Source: Heyndrickxia sporothermodurans (GTDB lineage Bacteria; Bacillota; Bacilli; Bacillales; Bacillaceae_C). Taken from it: a DNA stretch of 39,628 nt. The stretch is from the NCBI RefSeq assembly GCF_016785185.1, contig NZ_JAEKDY010000021.1; one strand, 5' to 3'. Positions 30,473-38,813 of this stretch are shown piece by piece. The notes beneath the pieces were generated by a model. That model was not told the origin of the DNA. It worked only from the letters and a program-made list of their open reading frames with translations, and did no database searches. Numbering within the stretch: position 1 is the first letter of the stretch; each line of letters opens with the position of its first letter. The translations under genes and the position numbers were made by a program.

Positions 30473-33138
30473 TGTTTAAAAAACATTTTCAATTAGTATC
30501 CTGGGATAAATTTTTTGAGGTTGAAGAAGAAAAAGTAACTGTTTATCGCATAATACCCCATAGCACCATATTAAATAATCAATCATACAAACTTTGGAGA
30601 ACGTTACATGGGTTATACACCAAAATGAGTGAGAGATTGCAGAAGGATGGGATGAAATTACGTTACAAAACAAAAGAGAGGATATGGTTTGATATATCTT
30701 TTAGATCAGTAGAAAAAGGTGTTAATTCGAAAGGAGAACCAATCCTTGAAAAGAAAATTGAATTTTTCCTTGCTTGTCCTTCGCATTTGGCTGAGCATGT
30801 AAAACATCATTTTGAGCATCATTATCGGTCTAAAAATGCAGGAATTACTTTAGAGGAAATTGAGATAGAAAGTACCCACATTCCAGAGGAATGTACTAAT
30901 GTTTGTGATTTAAAATTAAAAAAGCATAATATTTTTTCCATTGAATCTGATTACAGTAAACAAACAACCCCAATTTCTTTCTTATTAAACTGTATTCATG
31001 ATGTAAGAGGGAATGATATGGCTAAAATATCAATTTGTGCAGAACCTTATAATCGATTGAAATGGAATAGTTCATCAAAAATAGCATTTGATAAATTTCA
31101 AAAAGGGAAAACACCCAAGCGAACGAGAATAGATGGAAGGAACATTTTTGCAGCTGCCTTTAATGGTTTAGATGTATTATATACATGGTTAGAATCAATG
31201 GTAAATGAAATTATTGACATTGTGGATTCTATGGGAAGTAAAGAAAAGAGAGATAACTATTATGAAAAGCAAAAGCATAAACAAAAATCAGATTTAGAGA
31301 AAAGAAAAATACTGATTGATGGCAAATTATCCACCTCAACAAACAGGAAACAAAACGCTCCAGTTTTCAAAACCCACATTAGAGTAGCATCTCATTCAAT
31401 AAATGACGTAAGACGTGAAATGACCAAAAGAGCAATTGTCACAGCATTTGATCAACTATCTGAAAATAATGAGCTAGAATCAATTGAGCTTTCAAAAAAG
31501 GAAGTAAAAGCTAGTTTGAATGAAATAAATAACTTTAAATTGACGATGTATAGTAAAAGCGACATTGATACCAATATATTTTCAAATTATGAGTTGGGTA
31601 AAATAACTCAACTACCTACATCTGATCTTCAAAGGGAATATGAAGATTCACTGATAGCTAAGAGCCATATCGAAACGGATATCCCTTCAATTTTTATTCA
31701 CAAGGAAAAGAAGAAAGGTGTGAGAATTGGGGATATTCTCATTAATATTGGTTCAAATAATATAACTTGTAAGGAAAACTTACAAGTTGAAGCGATCACA
31801 AAAGAAAACGGCATATTAATTGGCCATAGTGAATCAAAAGGTCAACAAATACCAATTTCTATCCCAATAAAAAATCCAAACGAATTTTATAAGGGATACG
31901 TATTTCAAGGACAAATGGGGGCTGGAAAAGATACTGCAATACAAAATTTTGTGGTTGAAGGGAATCTAAAACATAATATTCCTTTTGTGATTATTGACCA
32001 AGTCAATAAAGAAGGGAGAGAGGGCATGGCAAACGGAATCCGTGATTCGTTGCCGCCAGAAAAGATTGTAGACCTTGATATTTCAAATGAAAAATATCTC
32101 CCGCCACTTGATCTAACTGAAGTAATGAAGAAATTGGGTAAAAAAGGAGCTGACCGATTTGCAAATGAATTAATACAGTTCTTTGATATCGATGATATGG
32201 GGCAAAGCAAGAAGGTTTTAAGAAATTTTGCGAAAGCATGCAACGGTTCCCTTTATCAGCTGCAACAACTACTAGAAGATGAAACTTTTCGGAAAAACCG
32301 AATAGTTGAATTAAGGAAAGAAAGAAATAATCGATTAGCGGATGAATTAGACAAATACACATCTCAATATGAGTACAATAAAAAAGAAGAATTAGTATGT
32401 ACTTTTGATGGTCAACGATCACTGGATAGCAAAGCGGCACCTATTTTAAATCGATTAGATACTTTCCTTGGCGACGACACACTTTATTCGATATTTGCAC
32501 AACCACCAAAGGAGGAAATGGCATTTGAGCAATGGATGAAGGAAGGGAAAGTCATTCTTATTCGTGTACCGGACCGAGTTTTATCCCAAGTTGCTGTTAA
32601 GACATTGGTCCACTGGATCACATTAAAAGTATTTATGACTCGATTGTTAATGGATAATGAATCACAATCAAACGGCTGCTTTATCGTATTTAATGAACCT
32701 CAAACATACTTGAAGGATAATAAGGGATTAGCTGATCTAATGGCACGAATTGCTGTACAAGGGAGAAAAGAACGATTAGGATCCATCTTTGCCTGTCATC
32801 ATATTGGCCAAATAAAAGAAATTGCAGATGATTTAATAAGTGGAGGGGTCCATTGGTTTTTGTTCAAGAATGATAACAAAAAGACATTCGAAGCCTTAGA
32901 AACTGAATTGAAACCAAACTTTGATTTAGAATCAGCTATGCAAACACCAAGACATCATGCAATTAATATTCTAAACTTTGGTGGGGATCGAAAGCCTGCA
33001 TTCCTCGTTCATATGCTTCCGCCATCTTACGAAAGATACCAGGCTTATGATAATTCATTTTTAACAAAACGCCATGCTGAACTATATGGAAGAAAAGTAG
33101 AAGAAATTGAATCAGTGATTGTAAGGGAAAGTGCCTAA
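30472..33138 (+). CDS. VirD4/TraG/HerA-type ATPase (FtsK-like superfamily)
   Basis: An 888-residue protein from the ATG at 30472; a longer frame from 30376 overlaps the previous gene and lacks a site. The N-terminal 470 residues have no recognised domain and include a Lys-rich region near 265-300. The ATPase domain begins with Walker A GQMGAGKD (480-487), followed by FVIIDQVNKEGREGMANGI. A Walker B-like IVFNEP has Asn741-Glu742 where Asp-Glu is usual. The C-terminal GSIFACHHIGQIKEIADDL is typical of conjugative coupling ATPases. It may move DNA or protein at the membrane with the small proteins upstream. FtsK-like genes occur at this place in some Bacillus phages. Confidence 0.78.
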   Translation: MFKKHFQLVSWDKFFEVEEEKVTVYRIIPHSTILNNQSYKLWRTLHGLYTKMSERLQKDGMKLRYKTKERIWFDISFRSVEKGVNSKGEPILEKKIEFFLACPSHLAEHVKHHFEHHYRSKNAGITLEEIEIESTHIPEECTNVCDLKLKKHNIFSIESDYSKQTTPISFLLNCIHDVRGNDMAKISICAEPYNRLKWNSSSKIAFDKFQKGKTPKRTRIDGRNIFAAAFNGLDVLYTWLESMVNEIIDIVDSMGSKEKRDNYYEKQKHKQKSDLEKRKILIDGKLSTSTNRKQNAPVFKTHIRVASHSINDVRREMTKRAIVTAFDQLSENNELESIELSKKEVKASLNEINNFKLTMYSKSDIDTNIFSNYELGKITQLPTSDLQREYEDSLIAKSHIETDIPSIFIHKEKKKGVRIGDILINIGSNNITCKENLQVEAITKENGILIGHSESKGQQIPISIPIKNPNEFYKGYVFQGQMGAGKDTAIQNFVVEGNLKHNIPFVIIDQVNKEGREGMANGIRDSLPPEKIVDLDISNEKYLPPLDLTEVMKKLGKKGADRFANELIQFFDIDDMGQSKKVLRNFAKACNGSLYQLQQLLEDETFRKNRIVELRKERNNRLADELDKYTSQYEYNKKEELVCTFDGQRSLDSKAAPILNRLDTFLGDDTLYSIFAQPPKEEMAFEQWMKEGKVILIRVPDRVLSQVAVKTLVHWITLKVFMTRLLMDNESQSNGCFIVFNEPQTYLKDNKGLADLMARIAVQGRKERLGSIFACHHIGQIKEIADDLISGGVHWFLFKNDNKKTFEALETELKPNFDLESAMQTPRHHAINILNFGGDRKPAFLVHMLPPSYERYQAYDNSFLTKRHAELYGRKVEEIESVIVRESA

Positions 33139-33160
33139 TAAAAAATTAGGTACTTTTTTA
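33130..33160 (+). terminator. Terminator after the ATPase gene
   Basis: AGTGCCTAA pairs with TTAGGTACT (9 bp, one G-T) around a short A-rich loop, followed by a T run. It ends the rightward transcript before the attachment region. Confidence 0.82.
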
Positions 33161-33326
33161 ATTTTTTATAAAAATGGTTCTATTTTGATGGTCCGCCAGC
33201 ATATGCTTTATCGTGTAGCAAAGCTAGCGAAAAGCTTTGAGGGGATTCTCTGCATTTTGCAATTTTGAGAAGACTCATCTTTAGTGATAACTAGTTTAGA
33301 AGTACTTCTCAAGTCAAACAAAAAAT

Positions 33327-33347
33327 CATTCGTGCCAATTTCGTGCC
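33327..33347 (+). repeat. Left copy of direct repeat flanking attP
   Basis: A 21-base element (CATTCGTGCCAATTTCGTGCC) that recurs at 33576-33596 with one difference. Each copy holds two GTGCC units 11 bases apart. The copies flank the tRNA-derived core at about 75-110 bases. They may be arm-type integrase sites. The right copy also encodes the integrase C-terminus (NWHE-stop), so this copy could instead be a remnant of another integrase gene end. Confidence 0.6.
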
Positions 33348-33421
33348 ATTTGATAGAAAAAATAAAAAAGACAAGGAATTCAAAAACGCTGAATCCCTTG
33401 TCTTTACTGGGTTTATTTATA

Positions 33422-33468
33422 TGGCCCCGAGAGGACTCGAACCTCCGACGCATGGTTTAGGAAACCGT
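33422..33468 (-). other. attP: attP core: 3' half of a tRNA (probably tRNA-Arg, CCT)
   Basis: Read on the minus strand, this segment is the 3' half of a tRNA. It has an anticodon loop TTCCTAA, variable region, T arm (GGAGG-TTCGAGT-CCTCT) and acceptor strand CGGGGCC plus A. The 5' half is absent; unrelated sequence follows at 33470. Phages carry such tRNA ends so that integration restores the host gene. It lies 100 bases from the integrase stop. The anticodon assignment is by eye. The 436-base region 33139-33574 also holds a terminator, a CAAAGCT/AGCTTTG hairpin (33219-33239) and the two repeats listed separately, and no gene. Confidence 0.75.
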
Positions 33469-33574
33469 TTAGGTAGTTTTGCATCATTTCAGATGCTTTT
33501 ATATGTGTTAATTTATCCGAAATTAGTTAAATAATATGCAAACAAACTTTCGTATTCTTTTATGGTTTTCCATT

Positions 33575-34738
33575 TCATTCGTGCCAATTTTGTGCCGCCT
33601 TTTTTATACTGTTTTTACCGAATATAGTTTCTCCAAATTGTTTTGCAGCTGCTTGTTGAATATTTGGTAAAACGTGCGAATACATGTCCAATGTGACAGT
33701 TACGGAGTAATGCCCAAGTCTTTCTTGTACCACTTTAGGATGAACACCTTGTTTTAGTAGTAGAGTCGCATGTGTGTGGCGCATATCATGAAATCGTATC
33801 GTTTTCAGCATTGATTCATCCAAGTCTTTTAACCATTCTCGATCTAAATTTCTTGGCAATATAAAAGATCCTGTTGAATTGGTTATTATTAGGTCTTGGT
33901 CTTTATATGTAATGCGATTCTTCATTTTATATTTCATCTGTTCGTGCTTATAGTTTTTTAATAGTTCAATGACATGTTCATCTAATGATATATTTCGATA
34001 AGCATGTTCTGTTTTTAGTGGACCTAATTCATAGCCTCCACCTTTTTTCTTTGTGACTGCCTGTCTCAAAGAAAGGTAAGAATTAATGAAATCACAGTCC
34101 TGCCATCTTAATCCTAAAATTTCTCCTTTTCTCATACCAGTGGTTAGGGCTATTAAATAGGCAACGAAAAATCGCTTTTCTTTGGTAAAGTCGAGAAAAA
34201 AAGATACATCCATCTCGTCCCATACCTTCATTTGAATTCTCTCTGGTTTAGGAGGTTTAATTACAGAGCAAGGATTCTTGATTGCTAATTCCCATTCAAT
34301 AGCTTTATTAAATGCATTGTTTAATATTCTGTGCATATGAACTATTGACTGATTTGAAAGGATTTCTTCTTCAATATAAGAATCATACATTTCCTGAATA
34401 TGTGAAGGCTTTAATTGATCTATTTTCATATTACCCAAGTTAGGGATGAGGTGATTCATTACATAAGGTTTGTAATGCGCAAAAGTTCCAGCAGCAACAT
34501 GCTTGCGCTTATGCTCTAACCATTGAAGTAAAAAGTCCTTTAATTTAATATTTTGAGGATTAACAAATGTTCCAGATTCAATTTCAAGCACTTTTTGTGC
34601 AAGCATTCTGCGAGTTTCGGTTTTTGTTCGAAAAGGACCAAAACGCTTTTGTTTTCTTTTTCCTGACACAGGATCTATTCCAATATCTAATCTAAAACCA
34701 TAACCGCCAGTCATTTCATATATTTTAGGTTCCCGCAT
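33575..34738 (-). CDS. int: Tyrosine-family phage integrase
   Basis: A 387-residue recombinase that integrates the phage at a tRNA gene. An N-terminal arm-binding region (about 1-55, GGYGFRLDIGIDPVSGKRK) is followed by a core-binding SAM-like domain (about 60-155) and the catalytic domain. Catalytic residues are visible: Arg203 (TGMRKGE), His317 and Arg320 (HDMRHTH), His343 (LGHYS) and Tyr353 (DMYSH). AAGGAGTG precedes the ATG. The gene ends 107 bases from the attP core. Upstream lies a LexA-like box (34828-34839), so it may be induced by DNA damage. Confidence 0.95.
   Translation of the reverse strand: MREPKIYEMTGGYGFRLDIGIDPVSGKRKQKRFGPFRTKTETRRMLAQKVLEIESGTFVNPQNIKLKDFLLQWLEHKRKHVAAGTFAHYKPYVMNHLIPNLGNMKIDQLKPSHIQEMYDSYIEEEILSNQSIVHMHRILNNAFNKAIEWELAIKNPCSVIKPPKPERIQMKVWDEMDVSFFLDFTKEKRFFVAYLIALTTGMRKGEILGLRWQDCDFINSYLSLRQAVTKKKGGGYELGPLKTEHAYRNISLDEHVIELLKNYKHEQMKYKMKNRITYKDQDLIITNSTGSFILPRNLDREWLKDLDESMLKTIRFHDMRHTHATLLLKQGVHPKVVQERLGHYSVTVTLDMYSHVLPNIQQAAAKQFGETIFGKNSIKKAAQNWHE
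33576..33596 (+). repeat. Right copy of direct repeat flanking attP
   Basis: It matches 33327-33347 at 20 of 21 positions and overlaps the last codons and stop of the integrase gene. See the left copy for the two possible meanings. Confidence 0.6.
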
Positions 34739-34827
34739 TTATATTTTCACTCCTTGCCTTCCTAATATGAGCATTACTGATATTTTTGTATTTTGAAAGA
34801 GGGGAGGGAATACAAAATAACAAAAAA

Positions 34828-34851
34828 GAACATATGTTCTATTCCATTATA
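34828..34851 (-). promoter_or_regulatory. Integrase promoter with LexA-like box
   Basis: On the minus strand TATAAT (34846-34851) is followed at the expected start of transcription by a perfect GAACATATGTTC palindrome (34828-34839), a LexA-type core. The -35 is weak (TTTAAA at 17 bp, inside the upstream terminator). It lies about 90 bases before the integrase ATG. Confidence 0.62.
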
Positions 34852-34855
34852 AAAG

Positions 34856-34885
34856 AAAACTCCAACTATTTAAAGTCGGAGTTTT
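34856..34885 (-). terminator. Terminator of the Rex-like pair
   Basis: AAAACTCC and GGAGTTTT (8 bp) continue, after one mismatch, into ACT/AGT around a 6-base loop. On the minus strand T-rich sequence follows. It ends the two-gene operon 36484-34974 and insulates the integrase promoter. Confidence 0.8.
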
Positions 34886-34973
34886 AATATGGTTGGCAAA
34901 CTAAATGCTATTTATAGGATTTGCGAAAAAAGATTTGAAATTTAATTACTCCTTGATTGGACCTAAAGAAATT

Positions 34974-35558
34974 TTATTGATTCTTTACAATAAAAAGGTA
35001 GAGCATTTTAACATTTCTTACTGAAATCGTAATTGTATGAAGTACTGTTGATAGCCATAATGCGAAAATACACCAGATCCATAACGGTGTCTCGATTTGA
35101 GCAAATGATTCGATACCATAAAATTGTGAAGCGAAGTATAAAATAATCCCAATAAAAATTATCATTAGCTGCACTACAATAGCCCAAGTAAAAAAAATTA
35201 CTATAATTGAAAATTTATCAGTATTAGGATCTGTTTTACTGGGGGTATTCTTCAACCTTTTAACAATATCTGATTGGGAAGTAGCTATTACTGAAATGCT
35301 TGCAACATTAAAACCAGCAAGTATTGAGATTGCAGTAATAACAATATTATTTAAATTTTGAAAGTTATTAATAAAATTTTGTATCGATGTATTAAAAAAG
35401 ATAACTGCTATAATTGTTAAAATTAAAGACATTAAAAAAGTTCCAATTATATCGAATGCTTTTTCAGAGGTTGTGGAGAATTTTCGGTATTCTTTAAAGG
35501 CGGTAAATATAAACTTGTTTGCTTTAAAAAAAGCTTTTATATTTTGCCTCAATTTCAA
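34974..35558 (-). CDS. Four-TM membrane protein of a two-gene module
   Basis: A 194-residue membrane protein with four predicted helices, near residues 38-56 (IGTFLMSLILTIIAVIFF), 70-90 (NIVITAISILAGFNVASISV), 118-142 (IVIFFTWAIVVQLMIIFIGI) and 158-180 (PLWIWCIFALWLSTVLHTIT). Its start overlaps the stop of the soluble gene upstream by 4 bp, so the two form a unit. A cytosolic protein followed by a four-helix membrane protein in the lysogeny region recalls lambda RexA-RexB, and also the Kiwa pair. I have no sequence match, only architecture. Confidence 0.65.
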   Translation of the reverse strand: MKLRQNIKAFFKANKFIFTAFKEYRKFSTTSEKAFDIIGTFLMSLILTIIAVIFFNTSIQNFINNFQNLNNIVITAISILAGFNVASISVIATSQSDIVKRLKNTPSKTDPNTDKFSIIVIFFTWAIVVQLMIIFIGIILYFASQFYGIESFAQIETPLWIWCIFALWLSTVLHTITISVRNVKMLYLFIVKNQ

Positions 35559-36484
35559 TCACCTCTCTTTAACAAATCACGATTAACTCCTATATTTTTA
35601 ATTTTATCATAAACATCCTCACTTATTGGACTGTTATTTGCATCAATTTTTACTGTTGGTCGATATCTTTCAGAATATGAATCAACGTTAAAGGATCTGG
35701 ATGAGCCGGACTGTTCACCAAGAACTTTAATGGAAGTCACCCCTTTTTGTCCTTTATATTTTTGTATAAATGGAATCATTGCACCTAAACCTTCTCTGGA
35801 ATATCTTGCTTTAAATTCTAGAGTTACATGAGTTCCTTGAATACTTTCAATTTCATCCTGCAAGTCTTGAACAAATTCATTTTCGTCGGATTTTTCTTTT
35901 GCATTTATTTCGATTACAGTTGCATTTATTTTATCTAATTTTTTAATTTCATCAAGTAAATCCAAATTAACCAAAGAACAAATATTAATATCAGTGTATT
36001 TAGAATAAGCAATACTTTCTTCTCCGTATTTTTCAATATAATTTTGCACTTTGGATCGACTCATTTTTATGTCCGTGGTTTGTAATAACATAAATCCATC
36101 TTCTTTTCTTATTAAAAAATGAGTATGCGATTCCTCACCTTCACGCTTATCTTTTGGATTTTCTCTCGACTCTAGAGTATCAGCATGAACTAAGTTATTT
36201 TTTGTTCCATATGCAGCACTTTTAAACTTTCCATAGATAAATTTATCGTCTTGTCGCAAATCATCCAGTAACATGAACCATTCATCGTTGATATTCATTT
36301 TCCTTCCGACGGCTTCGTTGTCAAAAATCTCTTTTAAAAGTTCATAAACAAATTTAAAAGACCACTCAATTGCATAAACATCTTCAGAGACTTTTTTACC
36401 TAATCGCATTTTTGTTTTTTGTTTAATATAATGTAGATCAAATTGATAAGCACTAAAACTAATTTTCTTTGTATTATTAGGCAT
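35555..36484 (-). CDS. Soluble partner of the membrane protein, RexA-like layout
   Basis: A 309-residue soluble protein starting behind GGAGGGAATAAC. It is not recognised with certainty. A central block ESHTHFLIRKEDGFMLLQTT, then MSRSKVQNYIEKYGEESIAY and a C-terminal beta/alpha part (LEFKARYSREGLGAMIPFIQ) could be compared with RexA, which also has a short 'read the signal' beta segment before a helix. With the four-TM gene it may form a sensor-effector pair that protects the lysogen from other phages. The function is a hypothesis from context. Confidence 0.55.
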   Translation of the reverse strand: MPNNTKKISFSAYQFDLHYIKQKTKMRLGKKVSEDVYAIEWSFKFVYELLKEIFDNEAVGRKMNINDEWFMLLDDLRQDDKFIYGKFKSAAYGTKNNLVHADTLESRENPKDKREGEESHTHFLIRKEDGFMLLQTTDIKMSRSKVQNYIEKYGEESIAYSKYTDINICSLVNLDLLDEIKKLDKINATVIEINAKEKSDENEFVQDLQDEIESIQGTHVTLEFKARYSREGLGAMIPFIQKYKGQKGVTSIKVLGEQSGSSRSFNVDSYSERYRPTVKIDANNSPISEDVYDKIKNIGVNRDLLKRGD

Positions 36485-36608
36485 GTTATTCCCTCCAGTA
36501 ATATAGTTTAACCTAGTTTTAAAAGGATTTTACTTCAACCACTCAACGCTCCCAAGTTTCCCTCTAATCGAAAGGGGGAGCATCAATTAGAAGAAGTTTT
36601 CTAATCTA

Positions 36609-37898
36609 TTACCTTTCACATGCATATCCATCTTTATCACGATCCATTTTAGGCTGATAAGCTGGATGAGTACTTGGAACACCATTAGGATATTTCTTTC
36701 TTAATTCAGTACAATTTGCAAAAAATTCCGTTCCACCAGAAGTTGGTGGGGGAGTAGTATTTGTTTTTGGACTACTATTTCCGATCGATTTGCGTGTTGT
36801 GTTTGATTTTTTAGCTACTGTAGCTTTCGTAGCACAACCATTAAATCCTTTATCCGTTACTAGACCGGATTTTGACCAAATATTAGAATGTTTGTTTTTG
36901 GCAATATCTTCTGCTTTTTGATATTTGGATAAATACTTGTAAGGAGGTTCATAAATATATGCTACTCGAGCGTAACCTTCTTTTAACAATGTCTCTTGAA
37001 CTGATTTTCCATCTACAAAAACATAAGCAAGTAGCCGGCCGTATTTATCTCTTTCGCTTTTTTCAAATTCAAGAGTTAGCTTCCCACTATTCACAAGTTG
37101 CTTATTTCTGTTATAAGCACTTTCCGCGTATGGCTGAACACAACTACCTGGCTTTTTACTTTCCGGTGTATCAATCAGTAAATAACGAACAGATTCTTCT
37201 TTTCCTTTATACATAACTTTGATTGTGTCACCATCTACTGTTTTTGTTAAGGTAACCGGAACACGATTAGAAGACTTTGTGGATTTTTTCTTTTGTACTT
37301 TTTTTGGTGTCGTTGTTACAGCCGCAACATTTTTACTTTCTGATTTTTTTGTTTCGACTTTATTATCATTTTGCTTAACTTTATCTTTTTTATCATTTGA
37401 AGTTTCAATGGTTTTCTTTTCTGTTGTAGTATTCTTATCAGTACTGGAAAGGTTTGAGTTATTTTCTGATGAAGCAACTTCCGATTTATTCGAATCTATG
37501 TCGGGAGCGATTGATATAAATATAATCATTAAAACTAACAAACTAGTGCTTAGAAGGGAGAATTTCTTCCAATTAGCACTTTTTCTTATGGCAAGAGTCA
37601 AAGTTGTTATAAGAAAATATAAGAATAAAAATACTGATAAGAAAGCTAAAGTAATAAGATACTCTCTAAATATAAACCATGAAAATGTGAGGAAAAGTCC
37701 GCTTACTATACTCGCGATTGGCCAATATAGTCCAAACTTAGAATCATTCTTTGTAACCGCAAAGCAAATACCTATTACAGCAACGACAATACCTAATATT
37801 CCTAATATATTTAGAAATACAAGTTTTAAAATTTGTATAACTAACGCAAGGATAAATAATCCAATTATAATTCCAAGACAACCATTATTTTTATTCAT
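36609..37898 (-). CDS. Membrane-anchored thermonuclease with Excalibur domain
   Basis: A 429-residue protein. Five membrane helices occupy about 8-26, 27-48, 58-77, 80-104 and 114-134. A Ser/Lys/Thr-rich linker (about 135-212) leads to a staphylococcal-nuclease-like domain (213-346). Its active site is complete: Asp222 in VDGDT, Arg238, Asp244-Thr245 and Glu247 in LLIDTPE, Arg288 in KYGRLLAYV. A second linker leads to an Excalibur domain (392-429) with DRDKDGYACE. An odd number of helices would place the nuclease outside the cell. It could degrade incoming phage DNA or external DNA. Expressed from the lysogeny side. Confidence 0.87.
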   Translation of the reverse strand: MNKNNGCLGIIIGLFILALVIQILKLVFLNILGILGIVVAVIGICFAVTKNDSKFGLYWPIASIVSGLFLTFSWFIFREYLITLAFLSVFLFLYFLITTLTLAIRKSANWKKFSLLSTSLLVLMIIFISIAPDIDSNKSEVASSENNSNLSSTDKNTTTEKKTIETSNDKKDKVKQNDNKVETKKSESKNVAAVTTTPKKVQKKKSTKSSNRVPVTLTKTVDGDTIKVMYKGKEESVRYLLIDTPESKKPGSCVQPYAESAYNRNKQLVNSGKLTLEFEKSERDKYGRLLAYVFVDGKSVQETLLKEGYARVAYIYEPPYKYLSKYQKAEDIAKNKHSNIWSKSGLVTDKGFNGCATKATVAKKSNTTRKSIGNSSPKTNTTPPPTSGGTEFFANCTELRKKYPNGVPSTHPAYQPKMDRDKDGYACER

Positions 37899-37950
37899 TT
37901 TTTGACCTCATATATATTTTATTATTTTTCTGTTGATGAATTTTATATTT

Positions 37951-38403
37951 TTAAAGAAGTGAAGCTAGTTTTTGATATTCTTTTTGACTACAACGAAAAT
38001 AAATAGTAAATTCTACATTGTTTTGCGAGACGGTTAGTATTGCTAATGAATTATCTTTCTTTCTTCCTCCAATGGCGGCACCAGCAATAGCACCTACTGG
38101 AAAAATAGGAGCTGTAACAACACCACCAATAATAGCTCCAGCTGCTGCTTTGCCACCACTTCGTTTTCCTTTTTCATCCCACTCTAACCTTGTTGCTAAA
38201 ACTTCATTTCCGTTGATTAATAATGTATTTGCTTCTGGCGCCTGTTTTACCGTTACCTCTTTTCCATTTTTACCACATTTAATTTTCGGATGTCCGCCTA
38301 GATATAAAAGCTTCATGCTTTTTGTGCGTCCACTCAATTGTGCTTCCTTAGATTTTTCCATTTCCTCTTTCATTGACTTTTTCATTTCATCCCATAATCC
38401 CAT
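37951..38403 (-). CDS. Glycine-zipper protein, unknown
   Basis: A 150-residue protein behind AGGAGG. The N-terminus is a charged helix (MGLWDEMKKSMKEEMEKSKE). A PH-like beta region follows, then a Gly/Ala stretch (AAAGAIIGGVVTAPIFPVGA and IAGAAIGGRKK) that forms a glycine zipper and may insert in membranes. Similar proteins occur in Bacillus and phages without known function. It lies between the nuclease and two immunity-side genes. Confidence 0.65.
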   Translation of the reverse strand: MGLWDEMKKSMKEEMEKSKEAQLSGRTKSMKLLYLGGHPKIKCGKNGKEVTVKQAPEANTLLINGNEVLATRLEWDEKGKRSGGKAAAGAIIGGVVTAPIFPVGAIAGAAIGGRKKDNSLAILTVSQNNVEFTIYFRCSQKEYQKLASLL

Positions 38404-38438
38404 TTTTCTTCCTCCTTTATTACCTCTATTTTTAATAT

Positions 38439-38813
38439 TTAAATAACTAATTCCATTGTTCTTTTATTAGGAACCAAATATAAAATTTCTTCTACATCCG
38501 GATAGGGTAAAATAAATTGCTGAACTACATATGGATCAATTCCATTATTTAAAATTCTGTTTTTAATCGTTTTTATATTTATTCCTAGTTTGTTTGGATA
38601 ATCTCGATTTACTAAAAAATCTGACATCTTTAAAGAAAAGGTTAAAATTGATTCATCGAACTCATCACGTTCTATAAACTCAAATGGCTTTATAACATCA
38701 AAGTAAAATACAGATTTGTCCCAATCAATTTCACAAGGTTTGAAGGTTAAAACATACCAATAAGGAACTAATTTTTCGTTTACATAATCATGATACACTC
38801 TTTGTTGCGGCAT
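38439..38813 (-). CDS. Unknown protein next to the ImmA-type protease
   Basis: A 124-residue soluble protein (MPQQRVYHDYVNEKLVPYWY at the start). Its ATG directly follows the stop of the ImmA-like gene (TAAATG), so the two are co-translated. It has no membrane segment or known motif; a central SLKMSDFLVNRDYPNKLGIN may be a helix-loop. Genes in this place often modulate the repressor-protease pair, but that is not shown here. Confidence 0.6.
   Translation of the reverse strand: MPQQRVYHDYVNEKLVPYWYVLTFKPCEIDWDKSVFYFDVIKPFEFIERDEFDESILTFSLKMSDFLVNRDYPNKLGINIKTIKNRILNNGIDPYVVQQFILPYPDVEEILYLVPNKRTMELVI

Noticed and set aside
33343..33534. Open frame of 63 codons across the attachment core
   Set aside because: The APRGLEPPTHGLGN text is the known spurious translation of an antisense tRNA 3' end next to an integrase.
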